DNA of 64,000 nucleotides from Coturnix japonica (Eukaryota; Chordata; Aves; Galliformes; Phasianidae). The translations under genes were made by a program, and so were the position numbers. Under the pieces are notes generated by a model. That model saw only the letters and a program-made list of their open reading frames with translations. It was not told the origin of the DNA and did no database searches. Of the stretch, positions 11,695 to 22,909 are shown in pieces. The stretch spans positions 25,704,045 to 25,768,044 of the forward strand of contig NC_029519.1 in the NCBI RefSeq assembly GCF_001577835.2, read 5' to 3'. Numbering within the stretch: the stretch's first letter is position 1; each line of letters begins with the position of its first letter.

Positions 11695-11883
11695 TCAGTA
11701 GGCCAGGATCTCCAGAGATACCTCTGCCATTACATGCCAGCCCTTATGTGAGGCCTGGAAAGGGGTAGGTCCTGGCTCTACCCTCCTGCTCACTCAGATA
11801 CATTACACGACCCCCTGGGTTGGCACTGCCTTCCCAGCAGGTGCTCAATCACTGCTTCAAGCTGTGACAGCATTTTTGCTACA
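11695..11883 (-). mobile_element. Diverged relative of the LTR family at 1958 and 3269
   Basis: On the minus strand the block ending at 11883 starts TGTAGC and follows the same order of short blocks as copies A and B: a 'gtcacagc' block, 'cctcacataagggctgg', 'tatctctggagat', then a splice-donor-like ggtaag further along, outside these limits. Similarity is patchy. The far end is not defined, so the coordinates are approximate. It is treated as an old LTR fossil of a related subfamily. Confidence 0.5.
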
Positions 11884-12490
11884 AACTTTGCATAATTACT
11901 GTGAATTTAAGAGCTACAGGACTTCAAATTCAAGTCATTCCCTCCCTCCCAAACAGTCAATTATTATTAATGATATAAAAGAGTAACAGTGAAATGTTTG
12001 TCCTATCATTTCTGAGGGAAAAAAATAAAATACTTTAATACATTCAGAGGTTGTTTTCCAATGAAGAATGGTATCTTCATGAAAAAGAAAGGGACCAGGC
12101 CATTTCTTTCTGTGACTTTTCTACAATTTTTTGACCTCCTGATTGACATTTGCACAGCTCAAGCTCTGGCACCACACAGAGATCATTTCTGTCTATTTAT
12201 ATATCAGTTTTGCTGCATATGGGCAGCTGTTTGTTTTAAAGTTATATGTGATCCCTGGGATCTATATATATACTCGTACCTGGGAACGGTACGAGTAATC
12301 TAAAACCAACAAACAAAAAGAAAAAAGATAAAACCCCTCCAAAAGGTTTGTTTGTAACTTAGTCTTGTTTCTTTTTTAACTCACCCTGGATTAATGAGGG
12401 CAGAGCAGTCTGAAAAAGTGAGAAAGATACAAATGGATGTGACAGAGTAGTATATTTGGGTATATAGTTTGAGTGGTATATAAAGGGACA
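11884..12490. other. Intergenic DNA, no gene seen
   Basis: AT-rich sequence without a recognisable gene. It contains one notable perfect hairpin at 12271-12297, listed separately. Confidence 0.5.
12271..12297. repeat. Perfect inverted repeat, 10-bp arms with 7-nt loop
   Basis: The arms tactcgtacc (12271-12280) and ggtacgagta (12288-12297) are exact reverse complements around the loop tgggaac. Each arm carries a CpG in an otherwise CpG-poor, AT-rich stretch. No T tract or gene is linked to it; function unknown. Confidence 0.75.
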
Positions 12491-12491
12491 A

Positions 12492-12925
12492 TGGTATGCC
12501 AATGGACAGTCAACTGAATGTGGGCCAGCAGCGTGGCCAGGTGGCCAAGAAGGCCAATGGCATCCTGGCTTGTGTCAGGAATGGTGTGGTGAGCAGAACT
12601 AGGGAAGTCATCCTGCTCTCATATTCGGTACTGGTGAGGCCTCACCTCGAGTACTGTGTTCAGTTTTAAGCACCTCAGTACAGAAATAATATTGAGGTGC
12701 TGGAGCAGGTCCAGAGAAGGGCAGCAAGGCTTATGAAGGGCTTGGAGAGTATGCCCTGTGAGGAGTGACTGAAGGAACCGGGGCTGTTTAGTCTGGGGAA
12801 AAGGAAGCTGAGGGGAGACCTTATTGCTCTCTTCCAATACCTGAAAGGCACTTTCCATGAGAGAGGGGTTGGTCTCTTCTTACTGGTGACAGGACGAGGG
12901 GAAATGGCCTCAGTGCATTTCCTAA
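12492..12925 (+). mobile_element. CR1 LINE fragment lacking its 3' end
   Basis: The sequence follows CR1 from 'gtggccaagaaggccaatgg' through 'ctcacctcgagtactgtgtt', 'ggtgctggagcaggtccagag', 'cttattgctctcttccaatac' to 'caggacgaggggaaatggcc', then stops matching. CR1 copies normally keep the 3' terminus, so the missing end points to a later deletion or insertion at about 12925. Confidence 0.85.
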
Positions 12926-13210
12926 CAAATTAAATAGAGTATTATGCACACATTTTGTTGAAGTCCTAAACTGAAATTTATTTACTGTAATAAAAAGGGG
13001 AAAGGGAAAAAGGGCAAAGGTAATAAAACACCATCTACCTCCCCTGGCCCCTCTGCCAGCTGCCAGAATCTCCAGGTACTTACTTGATCTGAGGGAGCTG
13101 AGGAAGACTCTATCTGACAGGGCTGAGACGCTGAGGGCTCCTCTCTCTCCTTCTATCTGCTCATCATAAGCCTCCTTTCTGTACAATTTCTTCACATTAG
13201 GTCCCAGTGT
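12926..13210 (-). other. Unidentified segment replacing the CR1 3' end
   Basis: A clearly different sequence follows the broken CR1. On the minus strand it has an open frame (13195-12821) that runs on into the CR1, a GTAAGT, and an AATAAA-like stretch near its end. These are features of an LTR or a retrocopied transcript, but I find no clean terminal motifs with matching flanking duplications and I do not recognise the peptide. Identity is open. Confidence 0.3.
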
Positions 13211-15470
13211 AAGACAAGTTCATAGCTCTGTGAAGCACAATCTTACAGCAAAAGAAGCCACCTGCTTCTGTGTTTGAGTGTGAAAGCAGTACATCAGCTG
13301 CCAGTTCATTTTGAAAGTAATGTTTTTTGCTGTTTTCAGTAGGAGGTATATTTACACTGTCACATTTTAACAGGGATAAACATGGACTCTAACAGTTTAT
13401 GAGCTCTTTTTTAAGGAAACTTTTATCTGCTTCAGATGCCACTGACCCCTACCCCCGAAAAACAACAGAGAAGTGATGCACCAGTGTGCATAAGCATGCA
13501 CAGCTCAATAGTAAATTGCAAGAGGATGGAGAGCTTCTCTGATTACAGCCTGTATTTTTAATACCCATAAGTAAGCACACATGAAAAGCTATTTAATAAA
13601 AGCAAAGAGAAAAGTAGTGAGCACAAAAAAGTGAAGCACTCGGCTGTACTTTCCCACCTCTCTGTGTCTGCAGGAAGAGCACACAATAATGAAGCAGGTG
13701 AAACGATTTGTGCAACAACTTTTCCATTCACTTAGATATTTTTAACTCACTCATAAATAGGAAGCAATAAAGGGCTCCTGGCTTCATCGGCTGAAGATTC
13801 AAATGCTGATTAAAAAAAAAATAATCGAAACCATTTGCTCATCAGAGGGTGATTTGAGTCCCTGCATGTGATTACTCATCCTCAGCAGCAGCCTGAAGCA
13901 CTAACTTGAGTGCCAAGCTAGAGCTGAGTCACTGAGATGCTGCTGTCAGAAAGCACAGTGCTGGCAGCTCCTGTGACTGGCATGCGAGTCTTGCAGTGAG
14001 AGGAACCTTTGAATCCGAGTGGTGTCCAGTTATATCAGTGAAGCTTTAAACTGGCTATAGAGAAAAATACATACATATCTAACACCTTCCTACTTCTAAG
14101 TGCAGGCCATCACCACTCTCTGTCCCCAGGACATCTCTTCATATTGTTAACTACTCCTCCTGTGCTTTCCCATCTCCTTTGAGGCTCTCTTTGGCAGCTA
14201 CCACTACATTTGCCTCCTTGATTAACATTCCAGTTACAACTTCTGCTCAGCTAACAACCTGACAAGCAGCAAAAGTTGGGGGGGGGAGCAAATGCCAAGT
14301 TCATTGCTCCTGGAGGTGCTGTGGACGGTGCCTGCACACTGAATAGTGTCCCACAGCTGCCAACCGGGGGGTGGGAGGCACTGCCAGGCTCTGGGGGGAA
14401 TACGATGCAAATGTGGAGCACCTACTAAATATAGCACTGGAAGCCACAAGTGTGAATACATTTTCTGCACTGCTGCCCAATGAGAGAAACCGACATTAAA
14501 CTGAGGTACAGTTTCCGCTCGTTTCCACAGCGCAGTTGTTTCTCCCTCTGTTGAAGGAATTGTTGCCATCGTGCAGCCATGAGGGATACAAAGTGTCTCT
14601 ATGCTGTTATAGCCACTCTGCAGTTCCACCACTATAAGGACAGCAAAACCGATTTGCAAGACACAGACACAGGCACTGGGGGTTGTGCAGCAGCTGCTGA
14701 ACCAACTAGGCATGTTTCTGGTTAGAAATGGCACAGAGCACGCTCCTCTTCTACACTCCTACTTCAGTATGCACTGATAGGGAGATTCCTAGGGTTCCTT
14801 GGCGGGTCTCCTTGTCTCTGAGCGCCACTGTTGCTGCTTCCATGCTCCAGGCCTGCACACGGTTCAGATATGTCCTATCTCACAGTATAAGGCAATGTTA
14901 AAGAGCAGTATCTGTGGTGGGACTGCAGCTTTCACCCAGACACGGTGCAGTGGCTGAGCAGCGCCTTTCAGCAACAAACTGCTTCCAGCAAGCTGCTCCT
15001 CCGAAGGCAAAATCTGTGTCAGAACACAGAGAATCAAAGCCAAGCTGGTTGTAAGTATCAGCAATCACACGAACCTCCCGGGGAGCCTTGCTTTCTTTTA
15101 ATCTACAAGAACAGCAGTTTATGCTAATCAAAGGAGAAAAACAATTTGTTGCAGGCTGTCAGGAGCAATACCAGCACTGTCTGAGGGTGGGAACGCACTC
15201 ACACTCACTGCTTTGGTGTTTGCTGCACTAAAACAGAGAAGAGATGGCACCACTTCCCTCTTCACACTAAGGATTACTATGTTAGAAACAAATGATGTAA
15301 AACAACACAGCAACATACAGCCAGGTAGAAGCTCAAAGTGGACTCTAATGGGCTGATTACCTGCACTTAGCAGGCCCGGCCACTGAGACTTTGGGTGCAC
15401 CTGGGTGCCAAGGGAAACACAGCAGGGTGCCAACTTCTGTCAGAAATGCTTCAACATGCAGCTTAGGGTT
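13211..15470. other. Intergenic DNA, no gene seen
   Basis: The longest open frame (14734-14234 minus, 166 codons) has no recognised similarity, no splice support and an unremarkable composition. I list no gene here. Confidence 0.5.
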
Positions 15471-15471
15471 T

Positions 15472-15836
15472 AGAATCATAGAATAGCTCAGGCTGGAAAA
15501 GACTTTAGAGATCACCAGGCCCAACCACAACCTAACCATAGTACCCTAACTCTAACAACCCTCCTCTAAATTGTGTCCCTGAGCACCACATCCAGTTTTT
15601 AAAAACATCCAACTCCCTGAGGAGCCTATTCCAGTGCTTAACAACCCTTTCTGTAAAGAAGTTTGTCCTGATATCTGGCCTAGACTTACCCTGGTGCAAC
15701 TTGAGGCCATTTCTTTTCATCCAGTAAGCACAGACCAGCCCTGCTCTCACTGTAAGCACCTTTCAGATACTGGAAGAGAGCAGTAAGGTCTTCCCCCCTC
15801 AGCCTCCTTTTCCTCAGACTAAACAGCCCCAGTTTC
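15472..15836 (-). mobile_element. CR1 LINE fragment, reverse orientation
   Basis: On the minus strand the piece runs from 'ctggggctgtttagtctgagg' to the 3' end 'ctattctatgattct'. A peptide at 15759-15532 keeps the CR1 reverse-transcriptase C-terminal signature: NGLKLHQGKSRPDIR, then NFFTERVVKHWNRL. It is 5'-truncated with a fairly complete 3' end. Confidence 0.88.
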
Positions 15837-16589
15837 ATTGAGGTTTCTGGGTTCTTTTCCTAGAATTAGAAAGAAGGCTTCAGTCTCTAGAAAAACAAAG
15901 AAAGCTGGGAACAATCTAACTCCCTCACCTGTTAGGAAAGGGAAAGGCACCTCTATCCTTCCTCTCTCCTTCCTGGAGCTACAGTGCAGGCATGACTCGC
16001 CCTTCCAGTAAGTGTGCTTGCCCAGGAGGTGAACCTGCCCAGTCCCGCTCAGCCAGAGGTGCTGGGTAACATGTGCTGTTGGATTGGCAACCTGCTGCAT
16101 GTTCAAAGCCTGCAGACATTAAGTGCTGCAGATGCTTCTTGGCCTACCTGAAGTGAACCCTAAAGCGCAGGTGGGAATCTATGCTCCTCAGGGCTGGAAG
16201 AAGTCGACTGGAAGCTGTGAGTCATTCCAAGGCAGCACTTACACCCAGGTCTGTAAAAGAGTTCAGCAGAACACTTTATACTTTCAGTCTCCAAAGCTGA
16301 AGTAGGTAAGTTACTCCGTATGAGGAGCTGCTGTAACTAAGCCCCTATCAACCCAGCATTATCGTTCACAAACAAATTGAATTGCCCCCAGGCATGAACA
16401 CACCCAGAGCCCTGTTATGATGGAGACATCAGACTGGCACTGCAAGGCTTCATGCTGTTGATGTGACCTGTCCCATCCCTACCAGAGAGCAAGTATTCAG
16501 CCAACAGCTGAATGCAGTGGATCCTTCGTGACAGATGATTCAAGGAGCAGGGGGAGAAGATAGGGGGGAATACACCACAATCCATTTCT
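15837..16589. other. Intergenic DNA between CR1 and the membrane-protein gene
   Basis: No gene or repeat is recognised. It lies beyond the probable 3' end of the minus-strand gene at 16943. Confidence 0.5.
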
Positions 16590-16942
16590 CTTAAAAATAA
16601 ACTGCATTTAATGTTTAAATGTGTACAGCCGGCACTGCTAGGCAAACTGCACCATGAATTCTAGTGGAAGAACACACGAACAAAGTATAAAAGCCGGATA
16701 AAAAAGCCCACACTTCCAAGAGGCAATGAGCTATTTCAGCTATACAGAGTCTGAATGTCTCCAAATATCTGCAGGTCTCTCCATTTGCTGAGATCTTTGC
16801 TGACCACTGGGCCTTCAACAGGTCTCTCCTTCCATGTACATTCTGTATAAAGGCCCAGAAAATGAATTTAAATAGGAAGAACTCCTTTTGTCCATCTCGC
16901 TGCACATCTCAACTAGCAGCTTTAGATCAGTCCATCACTTTT
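16590..16942 (-). other. Probable 3'UTR of the four-helix membrane protein gene
   Basis: This follows the TGA at 16943-16945 on the minus strand and contains ATTAAA at 16612-16607, about 335 bases after the stop. A short UTR of this size is plausible, though inferred. Confidence 0.45.
16607..16612 (-). terminator. Candidate polyadenylation signal (ATTAAA)
   Basis: ATTAAA on the minus strand, the commonest variant signal, lies about 335 bases past the stop of the membrane-protein gene. Confidence 0.4.
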
Positions 16943-17046
16943 TCAAGCCATTCTGATGTATGGCGGAGGTTTGGATGCATCTTCCTCCACGTCACAGTCC
17001 TGAACTGGAAACCGAGCTGGGAAGTTAAGAATTCCATCCCCAGGAC
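16943..17046 (-). CDS. Membrane protein gene, coding exon 6
   Basis: The last exon starts after CACACAG and encodes a 34-residue cytoplasmic-type tail with an acidic DCDVEED patch, the PPPY motif and a final A before TGA. The frame from exon 5 continues exactly. Confidence 0.78.
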
Positions 17047-19475
17047 CTGTGTGGGGAAAGGAGAGGGAATCATTAAGTGTGACCAGCCCTCTGCACAAAC
17101 TCCTGAGTCCCTGCTCCGAGTATTTTGCTTAGCAGGATTTGCAGCTCATTCAGGACCTTCCCTCCATGTCCCCGGTGAACATCCAAATACACAGATGGGA
17201 ACAGTTACTCACTTTGTACAGCGCAAACCATTTCCACAGCCTGAATCTGGTCGTCACAAGGCTGCAGCCATTCCTACAAAGGAGATAAACCCATCACAAA
17301 CCTCATTTGTGAGCCAGTACATAATAACTGGGAGCAAGCATTAGAGCAGGATGGTTGGGGCAAAGCTGAGGTAATGTTAGTGGAAGGAAAGCACATCCTC
17401 CCTCTCCATGCAACAGCGTGGTGCTCTCAGCCCCCCACTCACCATCCCAGTTACGCTGTCATAGCACGAGCAGCGAGGAAGACTTCGACACCCCAGGTAG
17501 GCAATGACCAGCACAACAACAGTGCTGCAGATGGATGCAATTAACATGATGATGTTTGCACCCTTGACAACTTTATTCAGAGCAAGCTTCTGCAAACAAA
17601 AGAAAGGAAACGTTAGAGCCATATTCAGAAAGTGAAGAGTTCCACTAAAATACTCCAGACACAGTAAGAAAGCCGTGATGATGCACCGGTATTGATTTCA
17701 GGTCAGTGTTCTTTAAAACCTTTCTTCTGTGCTCTGGAGAATGAGCCAAGCTAAGGTTGAACAACGTGTTGCAACACAAGGAACGGCTGTTCCTTGTCAT
17801 GCTATGAGATACATCTGGCTACGCTGCATCTCCCCAGCCTGACTCTTGGCTCTGACCTGACAAACTGCCTTGGCTGTACCCATTCACAGTTTGCAACAGA
17901 ACCGATGCGCAAAAGGGCAAACTAGCTCATTCCTAGAACAAATCCAACCCTTCAGCTGCAGCATCGGTGCTTATTAACCCAACCTTGCTGTGTTTGGGTG
18001 CACGCCCTGTTGGCAGGCAATGGGAAGCTGCGCATCAAGGACAGCAGTGAGCACAGGGACACTCACTGTATGCACAACGTGTACCGGGTGAGAGCTTAGC
18101 TCCTCCTTTTCTCCATAGGACAGCGTCAGGGAGCTGTAAACTATGACAATGAGGATGGACACACAGGACAGCATAGATGCTGCTATCAGCACATTCACCT
18201 GGGCAAAGAAATTAAAGGAGAATAAGAAAGGGAAAAGAAATTTAACTCACCCAGTCTTAAAATAAGGCAATTAATACAAACAGAACATGTCAGTAGAGGG
18301 CAGGGAGCAGACTTTGACCTGCTGGAACACTACAAAGTATCCGGTAGCAACAGTTGGGTGGAAACCAAACACAGGGTAATAAAGGTTTCCAGGGGACCGA
18401 GCTGCAGAGATACAATCGAGTCCCACATCTCACCCCTGGGTACAAGCAGGGCTGAGATGTGTCCTCCTTTAAGGTCTCTCTCTCAGGAACTGCACCCTCC
18501 TTTGGGGCTTACGAGGCTGGAAACACCCACCTAGGAAATGCAGGAGAATTAACTTGCTTCCTGTTTTGGTGTGCACACTTAATACCAGGCAGCAATTAAA
18601 CCTAAATAGGCGGGTAAAGAAACAACAAAAGCATTCTCGAGCACGTTTTACAGATTTCAGTTATCAGAGCCGGCCAGAGCTCACGTTACGCATTAGAAAG
18701 CAAAGAGACACCGCAGTCTCCTTCCTCGTATAGATGCGGCTTTTCCCACCAAGGCCACTGTAGGAAATGGGCTCTGCAGGTTGCGGAGGCGGCCGCTCTC
18801 TCTCGGCCCCCGGCACCCAGCCCTTGCCCCATCCGCGCACAAAGCCCCATCGCTTACAAGGACCGGGTTCTTCTTCTGAGAGGAAAACAACGCCAGGACG
18901 CCCGGGACTCCCATCACCTGCGGAGCAGAAAAGGAATCGGTAACAGGAGTCGAGGGCGGGTATCAGGTTCCGAAGATAAAGCGCTACTCAGCGGCTGAAA
19001 GGCCGTTGTTTTCAGGGTCTGGCTCCGAGGAACGGAGAAGGGGAGCGAGAGAAGAGCTGCTGGCCCGCGGTGCTCCGACCCGAGGCGCGTCCCGGCGGCA
19101 CCTGCGGGGGGCAGCGGCCGCGAGCAGCCCGGAGCAGCCCCGGCTCTCGGCATCGCTCGGCGAGAAGCGGCTCCCGCTCCGTCAAAGGGAAGCTCCGCCC
19201 GTAGCACCGCCCGGGATCCAAGCAGGAAGCCGGGGAAGGACCGGCAAGGAGCTCCGGCCTCTCCCTGCCCTCGGAAACCGCGGGGGATAGAAAGCGGGGC
19301 GCCGCCTTACCATCCCGGCCCATACGGGAGCTCTGGTTCTGCCCAGAGGCGACTCGCCCCCGAACACGCCGTCGACGAGCCCGCTGACGACGCAGAGCGT
19401 GCTGAAGGCCACCTGCAGCAGCCCCAGCAGCACCATGTTGCGCTGGTTGAAGACGAAGTACCGGTAGCGATCCAT
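16943..19475 (-). CDS. Four-helix membrane protein, ENTREP/TMEM255/CD20-like (6 exons)
   Basis: Six minus-strand exons (19475-19311, 18917-18858, 18198-18067, 17589-17443, 17273-17213, 17046-16943) join in frame to 222 residues. The start has a good context (G at -3 and +4) inside a CpG island. Hydrophobic segments lie near residues 14-36, 50-68, 76-98 and 129-152. The PVWAG at the start of helix 2, a short KK turn and then helix 3 resemble ENTREP (FAM189), TMEM196 and CD20-type proteins. A short loop (about 30 residues) separates helices 3 and 4. After helix 4 come a cysteine pair (RCSCYD) and a tail with an acidic patch and KPPPYIRMA at the C-terminus; PPPY is a WW-domain (NEDD4-type ligase) binding motif. 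I cannot name the gene. It lies head-to-tail downstream of SETD7, where I recall no protein-coding gene in human. The exon structure is well supported; the function is not known. Confidence 0.85.
17213..17273 (-). CDS. Membrane protein gene, coding exon 5
   Basis: A 61-base exon encodes EWLQPCDDQIQAVEMVCAVQ plus one base of the next codon. The donor is GTGAGT. If the intron were retained a stop would follow at once. Confidence 0.75.
17443..17589 (-). CDS. Membrane protein gene, coding exon 4
   Basis: This exon encodes 49 residues with helix 4 (IIMLIASICSTVVVLVIAYL) followed by the cysteine-rich CRSLPRCSCYD. The acceptor is TTTGCAG and the donor GTGAGT, phase 0. Confidence 0.83.
18067..18198 (-). 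CDS. Membrane protein gene, coding exon 3
   Basis: This exon encodes 44 residues holding helix 3 (VNVLIAASMLSCVSILIVIV) and a polar loop with a His/Val-rich end. The donor is GTGAGT, phase 0. Confidence 0.82.
18858..18917 (-). CDS. Membrane protein gene, coding exon 2
   Basis: A 60-base exon encodes 20 residues (VMGVPGVLALFSS then QKKNPVL), completing helix 2. It has an acceptor CAG and the donor GTAAGC, phase 0 at both ends. Confidence 0.8.
19311..19475 (-). CDS. Membrane protein gene, coding exon 1
   Basis: This exon encodes residues 1-55, beginning MDRYRYFVFNQRN, with the first hydrophobic helix and PVWAGM at the end. The donor is ATG|GTAAGG and the exon ends in phase 0. Confidence 0.85.
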
Positions 19476-19601
19476 GTCGCTCCGGCGGGGCGGAGCCCGG
19501 CCACAGGGGTTGGCCCGGTCCGACAGGCGGCCCGGCCCTCAGAGCCCGCGGGGATGGGCGCCGCGCAGCGAACACGGACACACAGCGCTTGTGTTGAATA
19601 G

Positions 19602-19607
19602 TTTAAT
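19602..19607 (-). terminator. SETD7: Candidate distal polyadenylation signal for SETD7 (ATTAAA)
   Basis: ATTAAA on the minus strand is followed within about 25 bases by a TG-rich stretch. Use would place the SETD7 transcript end about 110 bases before the start codon of the next gene. Confidence 0.35.
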
Positions 19608-22356
19608 ATCTGCATTGCCTCCGTAGCGCAATTAAAGCGATCTTTAAAATTCACTTATTACAAATGTTTCCCGAGTCTGTTTGTTGGTTGTTGCTTTGTT
19701 TTTGTTTTTTTTTCCCAGAAACGTTTTGTGTTTTTTTTTTCTTGCTTCCTTGCACATACACCCAAACACACTATAAAAACCTCATTCATAACATCAAAGG
19801 AAGGGCAATCGTCAGTCATGTAAACATCTTTCTTAGAGTTATCCATTTTGAAAAGTCATGAATAAACCTACAGATGTTCAGTAAGGCTCATAGTTCGAGT
19901 ACAAATGTCATAAAACACCTATCAAGTACTGTATACAAGTTAGATACGCCGGGGTTAACTGTGAACGCGCGTGTAAGCTCACCCCAAGGATTATTCTTTA
20001 GCACTTAGTTCTTCAGAACAAAGAGACCCAGTAAGGATGGGCTACAGAGTATTAAAACAGCAGAAGGCCCGGCAGAAACTGCTGAGTGACACACAACTTT
20101 AGTCTGGATCTCAGCTCAAGAGTTCAACCCGGTACAGTTACAGTAGGAAAAGTCGCACAGGAGGAAACCGCAGAAAGGAGGGAGGGCCCCGTTTGGACAG
20201 GGCTGGCGTGGGGCGGGAGAGGTATGTCCTGAACGTGTGACCGGCCTGGCCATCGCCATGAGTTATGGCAGCCACACGGGATGCTGCATAAATACTTCCC
20301 CAAACAGCAGAAAGGACCTCTCGCAATTGCAGCTCGCAATAATTGGTTGCATCTCCCCTAAAGAAAAAGAATTCTACTTAGCAGTAACCAATCACAGTTG
20401 CACCTTTACAAAACACATCCTTTTCAACTCTGTTTCATCTTACCGCAACTTCTTTTGTTAAATATGCATTCTACCGTGAAAATATTTCATACAAACATCG
20501 TTTCACATATAAATACATTAAAACTCGTGCAGAGGCTCTTCCCGCACTCATGATGTTATGGCTTGAACATTTAATTGCTTTCATTTTTTCTGTACATAGC
20601 TCTCTTGGAAGTGAAAAGACCAAAACCCAACAATAGGTACAGCAAAAGTGGGAGAGAAAGGGCAGCAGCTTGGATTGCCTGAAGACAGAAGAGCGCCAAG
20701 AGAAGGGTCCATTCAGCTGATAGTGACCTTAGTGTTCAAAACCTTTGATCTGGGGCAAGTAAACATGCACTCAAATCTTGCACCTCTTCAAAAAAAGAAA
20801 GTCCTGTACAAGACTGTCCCAGACATTCAGCTCTCATGTTTGCAGTACATGCAGCAAAAGGAAGCAGCTCCCCCCACACACAGGTGAGCACTATGCCCAC
20901 ATACACCTGTAGGCAAAGCTGCTCCCATGCCTGTGCTCCTCACCCAAACACCCCCAGCACAAAGCAGTGCGTGCTGAGCGAGGTGGAGGCGGCCATCACA
21001 GCGACTCAGCACCGAAGGAGATACTTCAGCAAACTGTTTTCAAAGCAATTGTTTTGTTTTTTTAAAGTGCTTGGAAGTGAATTCCTCAGATACACTCAGC
21101 AGTAGCAGTTCTGATGCGCAAGAGGAAACCAGAGCAGCGGGTGACAGCCCTGTACAACTCGTCACCTCATCACAACTGCAGCATTTGGTCAAACACTGCC
21201 CGCTGAAATGAAAGGCCAAAAGAAATCAGCGAGGCATGATTCTGGGCCAGGAACCATGCTGTACAGCACTGCTGCACCCGAAGCACTGAGCCCTGGCTTT
21301 GACCAAAGGACAACTGCCTGCCAGCTGCAAACAGCGATGGGGACAACTCAGCAGCAGAGGTGGCTTAGAGGCAAGCAGGAAGGAAACAGACAAGTGAGGA
21401 TTTCTAACACTTCTTAGTTCCTGGTACCAAACAACACCAGGTCCTCCACTCCTCCAGTGCATGGCAGAGGGCAAGAGAGCATCTGATGGCACACCTGCTT
21501 CCACACCAGCCGAGAAACACAGCAGCCCTGAGTAAGAAACTACTGTGCAGGCATCACAAGTAAAAGCTCTGCACCTAGAAAGGCTCAGCTGGAGTCAGCC
21601 TAGCCAGCCCCAAAACACACAGCTTCACAGGGCTGAGCACATCCCTGGCTGCCCCGAAACCAGCATGAGTCACCTGTTGCTGTGCTTCAGCTGCATTCAG
21701 AGCAAAAAGCAAGGCCCATGCCAGAAGGCATCATCGTAGCTGCTAAAGAAGTCACAGAGCGACCAGAACCATCATTCGGATGGCTAAAGAACCCTACCCA
21801 GGTACTTCTAGGATTTGATTTCTGAAGGCTAAGGTGTTTTTATGATTAATACCAAAGAATAGGAAAAAAGCTTCTTCAGGTTTGTGAAAGAAAATTACTC
21901 ATTCCAGCAGATCCCAGAGAGTCACATAATAGCAGCAGACTCGCTATGAGATCCCTTCTCTAGACCTAAGTCCTTTTCCCTGTTACCCACAGGCGTGACC
22001 CAGCAGGTAGCTCTCAGCAGTAACTATTCACATTCTCATTTCCAAGGTTAACTTCCTCTCCAGAAAACTAAGCTTCTCTGCTCTCGGTGACAAAACACAG
22101 TGCTGCCACAGAAAGATCCATTTTAGTTTTTAACCTCCCCAAAGAGAGGGTCAGTGGCCACTAACACAGGTTGATACAGGCTCCTTCTCACAAACGAACA
22201 TGGGTTACAACATTTAAATTGTAGAGAAGCCATCTGCAAGTGTGCAGACTAAGGGAGGAATTTGGGAACTGACCTGGACCTAAAAAAAAACAGCAGTAAT
22301 AAATTCTTTTACACTATCCTCTAGTCATAAAGAGTACACCATGATCCTCCTGGTCA

Positions 22357-22400
22357 CCCAGCTTTAGCTGACAGCTATCCCAGCTTTAGCTGACAGCTAT
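22357..22400. repeat. Perfect 22-bp tandem duplication
   Basis: Two adjacent identical 22-base units (cccagctttagctgacag plus ctat) lie in the presumed SETD7 3'UTR. The lack of any difference points to a recent event. Confidence 0.9.
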
Positions 22401-22909
22401 GTCTTCTTCCAGCTTCTCCCCTGACCAAACAGGACCCAGGCAGACTCTGAGAAGTAGAGTTTCTTTACTTATTGTGTTTTCACAAATAGTCAGTGGTATT
22501 CAATAGCTGAAACAAACCACTCTGCAAAACAACTCCTTTATCCTCTTCAAGCTGAAATCAAGCTCTGTTGTGGGTCTCACAATGCTATTGGTAAGCAGTC
22601 CTAAGCTGGTCTCACTATCCAGTGAGCCCCAGAAGCTGAGCTGCAAAATGCATTGACCAAGTTAAGGCATCACTCGGAGTTACGTAGTTAACCTCTGTTT
22701 CAACCTGTGGTTGCCATGACACACCCCCCAAAATGCCCCAAGGGACCCACTCAGTCATGAGTCCTTTCACTGTCCTGTGGTAAAAACCATTCCAGCCACC
22801 TCTACTGTAACAGACCACAAAGAAAAAGAAAATATAGAGGAACCCAAGGGCTTGGTCCTGAATCAAGCCAAAGCAGCTTTATAATCACAACTTTTCTCAA
22901 AGGTCTGTC

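Larger units (their letters stand above)
18760..19600. promoter_or_regulatory. CpG island of the membrane-protein gene
   Basis: GC- and CpG-rich sequence covers exons 1 and 2 and the upstream flank, the usual look of a vertebrate promoter. Its upstream edge coincides with the possible end of the SETD7 transcript. Confidence 0.6.

Noticed and set aside
14234-14734. A 166-codon minus-strand open frame
   Set aside because: No family resemblance, no nearby exon that would extend it, and composition like its surroundings. It would need transcript evidence.
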